NCBI GenBank assembly: GCA_002451085.1
Contig: DKBE01000105.1
Location: 1 to 5,073 of the forward strand
Source of the DNA: Proteobacteria bacterium UBA6908
GTDB lineage: Bacteria > Pseudomonadota > Gammaproteobacteria > Acidiferrobacterales > UBA6901
Reading direction: 5' to 3'
Length of the DNA: 5,073 nucleotides
Part shown: positions 1 through 5,073 of the stretch, one piece after another
Layout of the letters: every line of letters begins with the position of its first letter
Position numbering within the stretch: the first letter of the stretch is position 1
Notes under the pieces: model-generated
The model's database searches: none
Seen by the model: only the letters and a program-made list of their open reading frames with translations
Told to the model about the DNA's origin: nothing
Made by a program: the position numbers and the translations under genes

Positions 1-60
<60 letters not shown>

Positions 61-92
61 AACGGCAAGGCGCATAAGGTTTCCCGGCAGGT

Positions 93-440
93 ATGGCGGA
101 CAAGATTAAATTGGGATTGGCGGCGCTCGCCCTTGTGGCTGGCATCGGCGGTTATTACTACCTCGGCGACAAGGCCCTGCTCATCCGCGTGCTGGTGTTG
201 CTGGCGGCGCTGGTTGTGACAGTTGTTATCGCGCTGACCACGGCCGTGGGTCGTGCGGCACAGGAGTTCACCCGCGACTCGCTGGTCGAGTTGCGCAAGG
301 TGGTCTGGCCGACCCGTAAGGATACGGTGCAGATCACGCTCGTGGTAGTGGCGATGGTGGTGTTCGTTGCGCTGTTTCTGTGGATCATCGACTGGGGGCT
401 GCTGGCCGCGGTCAAGGCCCTGACCGGCCAGGGAGCATGA
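93..440 (+). CDS. secE: SecE, preprotein translocase subunit
   Basis: SecE is the small essential subunit of the inner-membrane SecYEG channel, where it clamps the two halves of SecY. The product is 115 residues, near the 127 of E. coli SecE. Hydrophobic segments at about 7-24, 29-51 and 79-105 give the three-helix layout of enterobacterial SecE rather than the one-helix minimal form. Between the second and third lies the family signature: an amphipathic cytoplasmic helix at about 55-70 leading into LRKVVWPTR at 67-75. The ATG at 93 is chosen because it gives the short charged N-terminus MADKIK before the first helix. Its ribosome site is weak: TAAGG at 75-79 is rather far away and AGG at 89-91 too close, so translation may be modest. 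The stop is one base before nusG. Confidence 0.97.
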   Translation: MADKIKLGLAALALVAGIGGYYYLGDKALLIRVLVLLAALVVTVVIALTTAVGRAAQEFTRDSLVELRKVVWPTRKDTVQITLVVVAMVVFVALFLWIIDWGLLAAVKALTGQGA

Positions 441-441
441 C

Positions 442-975
442 ATGACAATGCGCTGGTATGTGGTGCAGGCCTATTCCGGGTTCGAGAAATCCGTGCAGAA
501 GTCGCTGAAGGAGCACATCAAGCGCGCCGGCATGGAAGAACAGTTCGGCGAGATCATGGTCCCGACCGAAGAAGTCGTGGAAATGAAAAGCGGTGCCAAG
601 CGTACCAGCGAGCGCAAGTTCTTCCCCGGTTATGTGCTGGTGAAGATGGAAATGAACGACGAAACCTGGCACCTGGTGAAAAACGTGCCGAAGGTTAGCG
701 GTTTCATCGGCGGCACCGGCACCAAGCCGACCCCGATTACCGAGAAGGAAGCCAATGCCATCCTGCATCAGGTGCAGGAAGGTGTTGAGAAGCCGCGGCC
801 GAAGTTCACGTTCGCGCCGGGCGAGATGGTGCGTATCAAGGAAGGCCCGTTTGCCGACTTCAATGGTACGGTCGAGGACGTCAACATTGAGAAGAGCCGC
901 CTCAAGGTGAATGTCTCGATCTTCGGTCGCCAGACGCCGGTCGAACTCGAATTCGGGCAGGTTGAAAAGGCTTAA
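442..975 (+). CDS. nusG: NusG, transcription elongation and termination factor
   Basis: NusG binds the RNA polymerase clamp, suppresses pausing, and through its C-terminal domain contacts Rho or ribosomal protein S10, linking transcription to termination or translation. The product is 177 residues (E. coli 181) and lacks four residues at the N-terminus. The NGN domain covers about 4-112 and includes [11 protein letters not shown] from residue 5 and the [12 protein letters not shown] block at 56-67, whose FF pair matches the polymerase-contacting region. A linker follows, then the KOW domain at about 123-177, with [11 protein letters not shown] at 135-145 and [10 protein letters not shown] at 160-169; F161 corresponds to E. 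coli F165, a Rho/S10 contact. The ATG at 442 is preferred over 448 because AGGGAG at 430-435 then sits six bases upstream. The SD lies within the end of secE, suggesting translational coupling. Confidence 0.98.
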   Translation: MTMRWYVVQAYSGFEKSVQKSLKEHIKRAGMEEQFGEIMVPTEEVVEMKSGAKRTSERKFFPGYVLVKMEMNDETWHLVKNVPKVSGFIGGTGTKPTPITEKEANAILHQVQEGVEKPRPKFTFAPGEMVRIKEGPFADFNGTVEDVNIEKSRLKVNVSIFGRQTPVELEFGQVEKA

Positions 976-987
976 CATTTTTCAGGA

Positions 988-1009
988 CCGCCGGACGAGA
1001 GTCCGGCGG
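988..1009 (+). other. Perfect GC-rich hairpin with GAGA tetraloop between nusG and rplK
   Basis: Arms CCGCCGGAC (988-996) and GTCCGGCGG (1001-1009) form nine uninterrupted pairs capped by GAGA, a GNRA-type loop that is usually very stable in RNA. It starts 12 bases after the nusG stop. No run of T follows on the + strand, and the reverse strand would have A, not T, after the stem, so it does not look like an ordinary intrinsic terminator. A role as an RNA processing site or a stabiliser of the nusG 3' end is possible but is inference. Confidence 0.8.
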
Positions 1010-1022
1010 GTAATTCACTATC

Positions 1023-1051
1023 GGGGAGCCTGACAACAGGCGTTTGCACCC
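1023..1051 (+). promoter_or_regulatory. Ribosomal protein L1-binding operator in the rplKA leader
   Basis: The RNA can form an upper helix GCCTG (1028-1032) with CAGGC (1037-1041) around the loop ACAA, and a lower helix of GGG (within 1023-1026) with CCC (1049-1051). They are separated by an asymmetric internal loop: A1027 on one side and GTTTGCA (1042-1048) on the other. Two short helices joined by this kind of asymmetric loop mimic the L1 site in 23S rRNA and are the known L1 autoregulation target in proteobacterial rplK leaders. It lies 12 bases before the rplK start codon, so bound L1 would be expected to block rplK translation and, by coupling, rplA. The assignment rests on recalled family structure, not a covariance search. 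Confidence 0.85.
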
Positions 1052-1063
1052 ACAGGAGTCAAC

Positions 1064-1498
1064 ATGGCAAAGAAGATCGACGCCTACATCAAGTTGCAAG
1101 TCGCCGCCGGGCAGGCCAATCCGAGCCCGCCGGTCGGACCCGCGCTCGGCCAGCGCGGCCTCAACATCATGGAGTTCTGCAAACAGTTCAATGCCCGCAC
1201 CAAGGACATGGAGCAGGGCACGCCGATCCCGGTGATCATCACCTGCTTCAGCGACAAGAGCTTTACGTTTGTCACCAAGACGCCGCCGGCCTCGATCCTG
1301 CTCAAGAAGGCTGCCGGCATTCAGAGCGGGTCGAAGACCCCGCACACCCACAAGGTGGGCAAGGTGACGCGTAAGCAGCTCGAGGAAATTGCCAAGATCA
1401 AGATGCAGGATCTCAACTGCTACGACCTGGACGCCGCCGTGCGCCTGATCGCTGGTAGCGCCCGCAGCATGGGCATTGAGACCGAAGGAGTGGTGTGA
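1064..1498 (+). CDS. rplK: 50S ribosomal protein L11
   Basis: L11 sits at the base of the L7/L12 stalk on the GTPase-associated region of 23S rRNA, helps elongation-factor turnover, and in many bacteria is needed for RelA-dependent stringent signalling. The protein is 144 residues (E. coli 142). The N-terminal domain, about 1-70, carries the proline-rich thiostrepton-region block [13 protein letters not shown] at 18-30 and [10 protein letters not shown] at 34-43. The C-terminal RNA-binding domain, about 74-144, carries [15 protein letters not shown] at 71-85 and the conserved SARSMG at 132-137. The ATG at 1064 has AGGAG at 1054-1058, five bases upstream, and gives the expected MAKK start. The end, TEGVV, is slightly longer than in E. 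coli. It is followed one base later by rplA, and the L1 operator lies just upstream. Confidence 0.98.
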   Translation: MAKKIDAYIKLQVAAGQANPSPPVGPALGQRGLNIMEFCKQFNARTKDMEQGTPIPVIITCFSDKSFTFVTKTPPASILLKKAAGIQSGSKTPHTHKVGKVTRKQLEEIAKIKMQDLNCYDLDAAVRLIAGSARSMGIETEGVV

Positions 1499-1499
1499 C

Positions 1500-2192
1500 A
1501 TGACAACTGGAAAACGCATGAAGGCTCTCGCGACCCAGATCATCCAGGGCAGGTACTATCCGCTCGATGACGCGCTGATGCTGCTCAAGGGCACGGCCAG
1601 CGCCAAGTTCGACGAGTCGGTGGATGTCGCCATCAATCTCGGCATCGATGCCAAGAAGTCTGACCAGAACGTGCGCGGCTCGGCCGTACTGCCGCGCGGC
1701 ACCGGCAAGACCGTGCGCGTGGCAGTGTTTGCCGAAGGCGCCGCCGCCGAGGCCGCCAAGAAAGCTGGAGCCGACATTGTCGGTTTCCAGGATCTGGCAG
1801 ACCAGATCAAGGCCGGTAACATCAACTTTGACGTGGTAATCGCCGCGCCGGATGCGATGCGTGTTGTCGGTCAGCTCGGCCAGATCCTCGGCCCGCGCGG
1901 ACTGATGCCGAACCCCAAGGTCGGTACCGTGACCCCGAACGTGGCCAAGGCGGTGGAAAATGCCAAGGCCGGTCAGGTGCAGTTCCGAATCGACAAGGCC
2001 GGCATTCTCCATTGCGCGATCGGCAAGGCGTCGTTTGGCGCCGATGCGCTCAAAGAGAATCTGACCGCCCTGCTGGCGGCGGTGAACAAGTCCAAGCCGG
2101 CGACGTCAAAGGGCGTGTATCTGAAGAAGCTCACGCTCTCAACAACCATGGGCCCCGGCGTGCGCGTTGATACGTCAACGCTGCCGGTGTAA
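1500..2192 (+). CDS. rplA: 50S ribosomal protein L1
   Basis: L1 forms the mobile L1 stalk that guides deacylated tRNA out of the E site; free L1 represses its own rplKA message. The product is 230 residues from the ATG at 1500 (E. coli 234). Domain I comprises about 1-68 and 160-230, with [14 protein letters not shown] at 37-50 and the RNA-contacting KSDQNVRG at 53-60. Domain II lies between, with [11 protein letters not shown] at 118-128 and the signature [15 protein letters not shown] at 130-144. The start is chosen over the in-frame TTG at 1476 because AAGGAG at 1485-1490 stands nine bases before 1500 and the TTG would overlap rplK. Only one base separates it from the rplK stop, suggesting translational coupling so that one operator controls both proteins. 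Confidence 0.98.
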   Translation: MTTGKRMKALATQIIQGRYYPLDDALMLLKGTASAKFDESVDVAINLGIDAKKSDQNVRGSAVLPRGTGKTVRVAVFAEGAAAEAAKKAGADIVGFQDLADQIKAGNINFDVVIAAPDAMRVVGQLGQILGPRGLMPNPKVGTVTPNVAKAVENAKAGQVQFRIDKAGILHCAIGKASFGADALKENLTALLAAVNKSKPATSKGVYLKKLTLSTTMGPGVRVDTSTLPV

Positions 2193-2198
2193 GTAATT

Positions 2199-2238
2199 TT
2201 TGACTTTGGACCGGCAGGGCGACCTGCCGGACGTCAAA
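2199..2238 (+). other. Long GNRA-capped hairpin at the start of the rplJ leader
   Basis: Arms CCGGCAGG (2211-2218) and CCTGCCGG (2223-2230) pair perfectly around a GCGA tetraloop. Outside a small internal loop, TTTGAC (2199-2204) pairs with GTCAAA (2233-2238), extending the stem. The structure begins seven bases after the rplA stop and ends next to the L10-binding fold. No T run follows, so it is not a typical intrinsic terminator. It might isolate the rplKA from the rplJL part of the transcript or serve as a processing site; that is inference. Confidence 0.75.
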
Positions 2239-2317
2239 GACCGCAGGTGCCGTAAACCGCAGTCGACAGGATGCGGCAAATGGCTTAATGGCAATGGTGC
2301 TGCCCGCGCAGACGGTG
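2239..2317 (+). promoter_or_regulatory. L10 leader: L10-L12 complex binding site controlling rplJL
   Basis: This stretch matches the gammaproteobacterial L10 leader as I remember it: GACCGCAGG near the start, an internal CTTAAT at 2284-2289, and GCAGACGGTG at the end. ACCG (2240-2243) can pair with CGGT (2313-2316). GCAGG (2243-2247) can pair with CCCGC (2303-2307), with one A-C mismatch. The unpaired GCAGA (2308-2312) between these helices gives the kink-like asymmetric loop that mimics the L10 site in 23S rRNA. Inside is a further hairpin, CCGCA (2257-2261) with TGCGG (2272-2276), or alternatively TGCCG (2248-2252) with CGGCA (2274-2278). Excess L10-L12 complex binding here is known to repress rplJ and rplL translation. 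Confidence 0.8.
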
Positions 2318-2347
2318 TACCCGAAGCAGGAATCGTTCCTGAATACG

Positions 2348-2369
2348 GTCACCAGTTAAAGGAGGTGAC
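2348..2369 (+). promoter_or_regulatory. Exceptionally strong ribosome site of rplJ, able to fold into an SD-masking hairpin
   Basis: AAGGAGGTGA at 2359-2368 is complementary to the 16S rRNA 3' end over ten consecutive bases. The GGAGG core ends eight bases before the GTG at 2374, which fixes the start. GTCACC (2348-2353) is the exact complement of GGTGAC (2364-2369), so a six-pair hairpin can cover the second half of the SD, leaving AAAGGA in the loop. The sequence shows the pairing potential; that it works as the off state of L10 control is inference. Confidence 0.7.
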
Positions 2370-2373
2370 TCGC

Positions 2374-2901
2374 GTGAGTCTAAATCTAGAGCAGAAGCAG
2401 GCCGTCGTTGCTGAAGTGTCCAAGGTGGTATCGGACGCCAAGGCCGCGATTCTGGCCGAGTACCGCGGTTTGACCGTGGCACAGATGACCGACCTGCGCC
2501 GCAAGGCGAACCAGGATGGTGTGTATGTGCGCGTCGTCAAGAACACGCTGGTGCGTCGTGCGGTCGACGGTTCTCCGTACGATTGCCTGAAGGACCACCT
2601 CAAGGGTCCGTTGGCATTCGTCGCGGGCAAGGATCCGGTGATCGCCGCCAAGGTGGTGGTGGATTTCGCCAAGGACAACCAGGCCTTCAAGATCATGGCG
2701 GGCAGCATGGGCGGCAAGCTCATGTCGATCGCCGAGATGACGGCCCTGGCGAAACTGCCTAGCCGCGAAGTGCTGCTGGCGACGCTGATGGGCACGATGC
2801 AGGCCCCGGCGCAGAAGTTCGTGGCGACCCTCAACGAGGTTCCGGCGAAGTTCGTGCGTGCCCTGGCTGCCATCCGCGACCAGAAGCAGGCCGCCGCCTG
2901 A
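2374..2901 (+). CDS. rplJ: 50S ribosomal protein L10
   Basis: L10 anchors the L7/L12 dimers to the 50S stalk base beside L11 and, bound to L12, represses its own mRNA. The product is 175 residues from the GTG at 2374, longer than the 165 of E. coli. The globular rRNA-binding domain, about 1-130, contains AEYRGLTVAQM at 28-38 and VRVVKNTLVRRAV at 52-64. The C-terminal helix that carries L12 starts near 130. It is about 11 residues longer than in E. coli and contains two similar units, PAQKFVATLNE (145-155) and VPAKFVRALAA (156-166), which may provide an extra L12 dimer site. The start is supported by the strong SD and by the family-like MSLNLEQKQ beginning; an upstream in-frame TTG at 2200 would read through the leader RNA and is rejected. 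rplL follows after 44 bases. Confidence 0.97.
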   Translation: MSLNLEQKQAVVAEVSKVVSDAKAAILAEYRGLTVAQMTDLRRKANQDGVYVRVVKNTLVRRAVDGSPYDCLKDHLKGPLAFVAGKDPVIAAKVVVDFAKDNQAFKIMAGSMGGKLMSIAEMTALAKLPSREVLLATLMGTMQAPAQKFVATLNEVPAKFVRALAAIRDQKQAAA

Positions 2902-2945
2902 GAAATTATTAAACATTCACGTATACGTATTCAGGAGATTCAAAC
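2902..2945 (+). other. AT-rich rplJ-rplL spacer with a palindrome and the rplL ribosome site
   Basis: This 44-base spacer is much richer in A and T than its surroundings and should be weakly structured, fitting the known need for L12 to be made in several copies per L10. ACGTATACGT at 2919-2928 is a perfect ten-base palindrome. AGGAG at 2933-2937 stands eight bases before the rplL ATG. No promoter could be supported. Confidence 0.7.
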
Positions 2946-3329
2946 ATGTCCGCTATTACCAAAGAACAGATTCTTGACGCCGTTGCCGCCATGTCGGTGC
3001 TCGACCTGTCCGAGATGATCAAGGCGATGGAAGAGAAGTTTGGCGTGTCCGCCGCCGCCGCGGTGGCCGTGGCTGCCCCGGCCGCCGGCGGTGGTGCTGC
3101 CCCGGCCGCTGAAGCCAAGACCGAATTCACCGTGGTGCTGGCTGCCGCCGGTGACAAGAAGGTTGAAGTCATCAAGGCGGTGCGCGCGGTGACCAGCCTG
3201 GGCCTGAAGGAAGCCAAGGATCTGGTCGAGTCCGCTCCGGCAACTGTGAAGGAAGGCGCCACGAAGGACGAGGCCGACAAGATGAAGAAGGAGCTGGAAG
3301 CCGCCGGTGCGAAGGTCGAGCTGAAGTAA
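2946..3329 (+). CDS. rplL: 50S ribosomal protein L7/L12
   Basis: L7/L12 is the multi-copy acidic stalk protein that recruits and activates the GTPase factors IF2, EF-Tu, EF-G and RF3. The product is 127 residues (E. coli 121). The N-terminal domain, about 1-33, mediates dimerisation and binding to the L10 helix and includes [13 protein letters not shown] at 9-21 and MEEKFGVS at 28-35. A flexible hinge rich in Ala, Gly and Pro runs from about 35 to 57 and is some six residues longer than in E. coli, with a GGG at 48-50. The C-terminal factor-binding domain, about 58-127, carries [20 protein letters not shown] at 72-91, followed by DLVESAP at 92-98. The ATG at 2946 has AGGAG eight bases upstream. 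It is expected to be translated several-fold more than rplJ, under the same L10-L12 control. Confidence 0.98.
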   Translation: MSAITKEQILDAVAAMSVLDLSEMIKAMEEKFGVSAAAAVAVAAPAAGGGAAPAAEAKTEFTVVLAAAGDKKVEVIKAVRAVTSLGLKEAKDLVESAPATVKEGATKDEADKMKKELEAAGAKVELK

Positions 3330-3353
3330 TCGCACGTTGCTTTCAGTGGTATG

Positions 3354-3380
3354 CCGGCGGGCTGACACGGTGCCCGCTGG
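3354..3380 (+). other. First hairpin of the rplL-rpoB leader
   Basis: CCGGCGGGC (3354-3362) pairs with GCCCGCTGG (3372-3380) over nine positions with one G-T wobble, around a nine-base loop. It begins 24 bases after the rplL stop. No T run follows, so it is more likely a 3'-end stabiliser or processing element for the ribosomal protein mRNA than a terminator. Confidence 0.7.
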
Positions 3381-3397
3381 AGCAGGATCGCGGGATT

Positions 3398-3434
3398 GGG
3401 CTGGTGGCGAATGTCACCGGCCCCGTTCCGTTTT
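3398..3434 (+). terminator. Probable attenuator (partial terminator) before rpoB
   Basis: GGGCTGGTGGC (3398-3408) pairs with GTCACCGGCCC (3413-3423) over eleven positions, two of them G-T wobbles, around a GAAT loop. The stem is followed by a T-containing but imperfect tract, CGTTCCGTTTT, reaching 3434. A partial terminator in this exact junction is well established in E. coli, where it lowers rpoBC transcription relative to the ribosomal genes. The interrupted T tract here suggests weak or factor-helped termination. Termination itself is inferred. Confidence 0.5.
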
Positions 3435-3441
3435 CTGCGTT

Positions 3442-3480
3442 GGTCACATCCATCCGGTCCGCAGTCCGGAACGGGTGACC
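3442..3480 (+). other. Third hairpin of the rplL-rpoB leader
   Basis: An outer helix, GGTCAC (3442-3447) with GTGACC (3475-3480), encloses an inner helix, TCCGG (3453-3457) with CCGGA (3466-3470), with a small internal loop. It ends 27 bases before the rpoB start and leaves the SD GAGGA at 3498-3502 free. Its 3' arm can also pair with the 3' arm of the preceding hairpin, so the two folds may compete. Confidence 0.6.
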
Positions 3481-3507
3481 GTGCAACTCTCAAGATAGAG
3501 GAAGACG

Positions 3508-5073
3508 ATGACGTATTCATTTACCGAGAAGAAGCGGATCCGCAAGAGTTTCGGCAAGCGCCCGAGCATCCTGCGCGTGCCCAACCTGCTGGCCACCCAG
3601 AAGGACTCCTATCGCCGGTTCCTGCAGGCTGAACTCCCGGCCGAACAGCGAATCGACCAGGGTCTGCAGGCCGCATTCAAATCGGTGTTTCCGATCGAGA
3701 GTTACGACGGCACCGTGGCGCTGGAATTCGTCAGCTACCGTCTCGGTATTCCGCCGTTTGACGTCAAGGAATGCATGCAGCGTGGCCTGATTTTCGCCGC
3801 GCCGCTGCGCGTGGTGCTGCGGCTGGTGTCCTTCAACAAGGACGATTCCACTGGCACCAAGACCGTGCGCGATATCAAGGAACAGGAAGTGTACATGGGC
3901 GAAATCCCGCTCATGACCGACAACGGTACGTTCATTATTAACGGCACCGAGCGCGTCGTGGTGTCTCAGCTGCACCGCTCGCCGGGCGTGTTTTTCGACC
4001 ATGACTACGGCAAGACCCATTCCTCGGGCAAGCTGTTGTTCAGTGCGCGCGTCATTCCGTACCGCGGCTCGTGGCTCGACTTTGAATTTGATCCAAAGGA
4101 TTTCCTGTACGTGCGCATCGACCGGCGTCGCAAGCTGCCGGCATCGATCCTGCTGCGCGCCCTGGGCATGACCACCCAGGAAATGCTGACCACTTTCTTT
4201 GAAAACGACCAGTGGCAGATTGGTCCGGAGAGCATCCGCATCGAACTGGTGCCGTCGCGACTGCGCGGCGAGCAGGTGGATTTCGAGATCAAGACGCCAA
4301 AAGGCGAAGTCATTGTCGAGGCCGGCCGGCGCATCACCGCGCGCCACGTGCGCGAGCTGGACAAACTCAAGCTCAAGCATCTGGATGTGCCCGAAACCTT
4401 CCTGTTCGGGCGCTCGCTGGCCGAAGACTATGTCGACAAGGCCACGGGCGAAGTGATTGCCAGCGCCAACGATGTGGTGGTCAAGGAGCTGCTCGACAAG
4501 CTGGTGGCCGCCGGTGTCACCGAGCTCAAGACCCTGTACACCAACGACCTCGATCACGGTCCGTACATGTCGGACACACTGCGACTTGACTCGACGCGTG
4601 ATGCACTCGAGGCGCAGATCGAAATTTATCGCATGATGCGCCCGGGTGAACCGCCGACACGGGACGCCGCCCAGAACCTGTTCAACGGCCTGTTCTTCTC
4701 GCTCGACCGCTATGACCTGTCGGCAGTCGGTCGCATGAAGTTCAATCGTCGCCTGAGCCGTGGCAGCGACGAGGGTCCGGGTACGCTCAGCCGGGAAGAC
4801 ATCGTCGATGTCATGAAGGTGCTGATCGACCTCAAGAACGGTCGTGGTGAAATCGACGATATCGATCACCTCGGCAACCGCCGCGTACGTTCTGTCGGCG
4901 AGCTGGCCGAGAACCAGTTCCGCGTCGGCCTGGTTCGAGTCGAGCGCGCCGTGAAGGAGCGTCTGAGCCTTGCGGAAAGCGAAGGCCTGATGCCGCAGGA
5001 GCTGATCAACGCCAAGCCGGTGTCAGCCGTGATCAAGGAATTCTTCGGTTCCTCGCAGCTGTCGCAGTTCATG
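3508..5073 (+). CDS. rpoB: RNA polymerase beta subunit, N-terminal part (cut by window end)
   Basis: RpoB forms, with beta', the catalytic core of RNA polymerase. The window holds the first 522 codons of a gene that is normally near 1340-1390 codons in proteobacteria; the frame is open to the last base, so the truncation is only the window edge. The start [19 protein letters not shown] matches the family, and GAGGA at 3498-3502 is five bases before the ATG. Recognisable blocks are [21 protein letters not shown] at 120-140 and [19 protein letters not shown] at 145-163 in the protrusion, [15 protein letters not shown] at 184-198 and [10 protein letters not shown] at 203-212 in the lobe region, [11 protein letters not shown] at 375-385, and [14 protein letters not shown] at 401-414. 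The window ends at GSSQLSQFM (514-522), the first residues of the rifampicin-binding cluster; those visible are wild-type, but the positions of E. coli D516, H526 and S531 lie outside. Confidence 0.99.
   Translation, partial: MTYSFTEKKRIRKSFGKRPSILRVPNLLATQKDSYRRFLQAELPAEQRIDQGLQAAFKSVFPIESYDGTVALEFVSYRLGIPPFDVKECMQRGLIFAAPLRVVLRLVSFNKDDSTGTKTVRDIKEQEVYMGEIPLMTDNGTFIINGTERVVVSQLHRSPGVFFDHDYGKTHSSGKLLFSARVIPYRGSWLDFEFDPKDFLYVRIDRRRKLPASILLRALGMTTQEMLTTFFENDQWQIGPESIRIELVPSRLRGEQVDFEIKTPKGEVIVEAGRRITARHVRELDKLKLKHLDVPETFLFGRSLAEDYVDKATGEVIASANDVVVKELLDKLVAAGVTELKTLYTNDLDHGPYMSDTLRLDSTRDALEAQIEIYRMMRPGEPPTRDAAQNLFNGLFFSLDRYDLSAVGRMKFNRRLSRGSDEGPGTLSREDIVDVMKVLIDLKNGRGEIDDIDHLGNRRVRSVGELAENQFRVGLVRVERAVKERLSLAESEGLMPQELINAKPVSAVIKEFFGSSQLSQFM

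Noticed and set aside
988..1009. Intrinsic terminator after nusG
   Set aside because: The stem is excellent but no T tract follows on either strand.
976..1022. Possible rplK promoter with CACTAT (1016-1021) as -10
   Set aside because: The position 17 bases upstream shows no -35-like hexamer and lies within the GC hairpin; E. coli has a promoter in this gap but the evidence here is too weak.
2167..2199. Possible promoter for rplJ, with TTGATA at 2167-2172 and TAAGTA or TAATTT about 17-21 bases later
   Set aside because: The -35 is good but no nearby hexamer resembles TATAAT at the right spacing, so I cannot support it from sequence alone.
2200..2373. An upstream in-frame TTG start that would lengthen L10 by 58 residues
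   Set aside because: The region is the structured L10 leader, the family starts at MSLNLEQKQ, and the strongest SD in the window points to the GTG at 2374.
2386..3520. Overlapping reverse-strand frames opposite rplJ, rplL and the rpoB leader
   Set aside because: They mirror the third-position GC bias of the real genes, show no plausible ribosome site, and have low-complexity composition.
3396..3632. A + strand frame overlapping the start of rpoB out of frame
   Set aside because: It runs through the leader hairpins into rpoB, has no convincing ribosome site, and the protein is unlike any known family.
3517..4869. A 450-codon open frame on the reverse strand opposite rpoB
   Set aside because: It is fully antisense to a strongly conserved RpoB frame, has a His- and Gln-rich composition typical of codon-bias shadows in GC-rich genes, and resembles no family I know.
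5047..5073. Rifampicin resistance changes in rpoB
   Set aside because: Only the first residues of the cluster are present and they are wild-type; the main resistance positions lie beyond the window.

Overview
The window is a piece of a bacterial chromosome carrying the classic transcription/translation cluster, all on the + strand: 3' part of tRNA-Trp, secE, nusG, rplK (L11), rplA (L1), rplJ (L10), rplL (L7/L12) and the first 522 codons of rpoB. Gene order, a tRNA-Trp directly before secE, a three-helix SecE of 115 residues, the very close match of RpoB, L1, L11 and NusG to the remembered E. coli proteins, and an L10 leader RNA of the gammaproteobacterial type all point to a proteobacterium, most likely a gammaproteobacterium with fairly high GC (about 60% by eye). 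I cannot name a genus.

Layout: 1-60 tRNA-Trp (5' end outside the window); 93-440 secE and 442-975 nusG, one base apart; 976-1063 an intercistronic region with a perfect GC hairpin and then the L1-binding translational operator; 1064-1498 rplK and 1500-2192 rplA, again one base apart; 2193-2373 the rplJ leader with a GNRA-capped hairpin, the L10(L12)-binding leader fold and a very strong Shine-Dalgarno (SD) site that can be partly masked by a small hairpin; 2374-2901 rplJ (GTG start); 2946-3329 rplL; 3330-3507 a 178-base leader with three consecutive hairpins, the middle one resembling an attenuator; 3508-5073 rpoB, cut by the window end exactly inside the rifampicin-binding segment.

The genes serve one growth-linked programme. 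SecE is part of the SecYEG protein channel. NusG couples RNA polymerase to Rho or to the ribosome. L11, L1, L10 and L12 build the two mobile stalks of the 50S subunit. RpoB is the beta subunit of RNA polymerase. Control appears mostly post-transcriptional: L1 on the rplKA message, L10-L12 on the rplJL message, and partial termination or processing before rpoB. The reverse-strand long open frames are codon-bias shadows.

I see no mobile element, CRISPR array or undescribed system. The points most worth a second look are the 11-residue tandem-like extension of the L10 stalk helix (possibly three L12 dimers per L10), the SD-masking hairpin before rplJ, and the switchable hairpins before rpoB.
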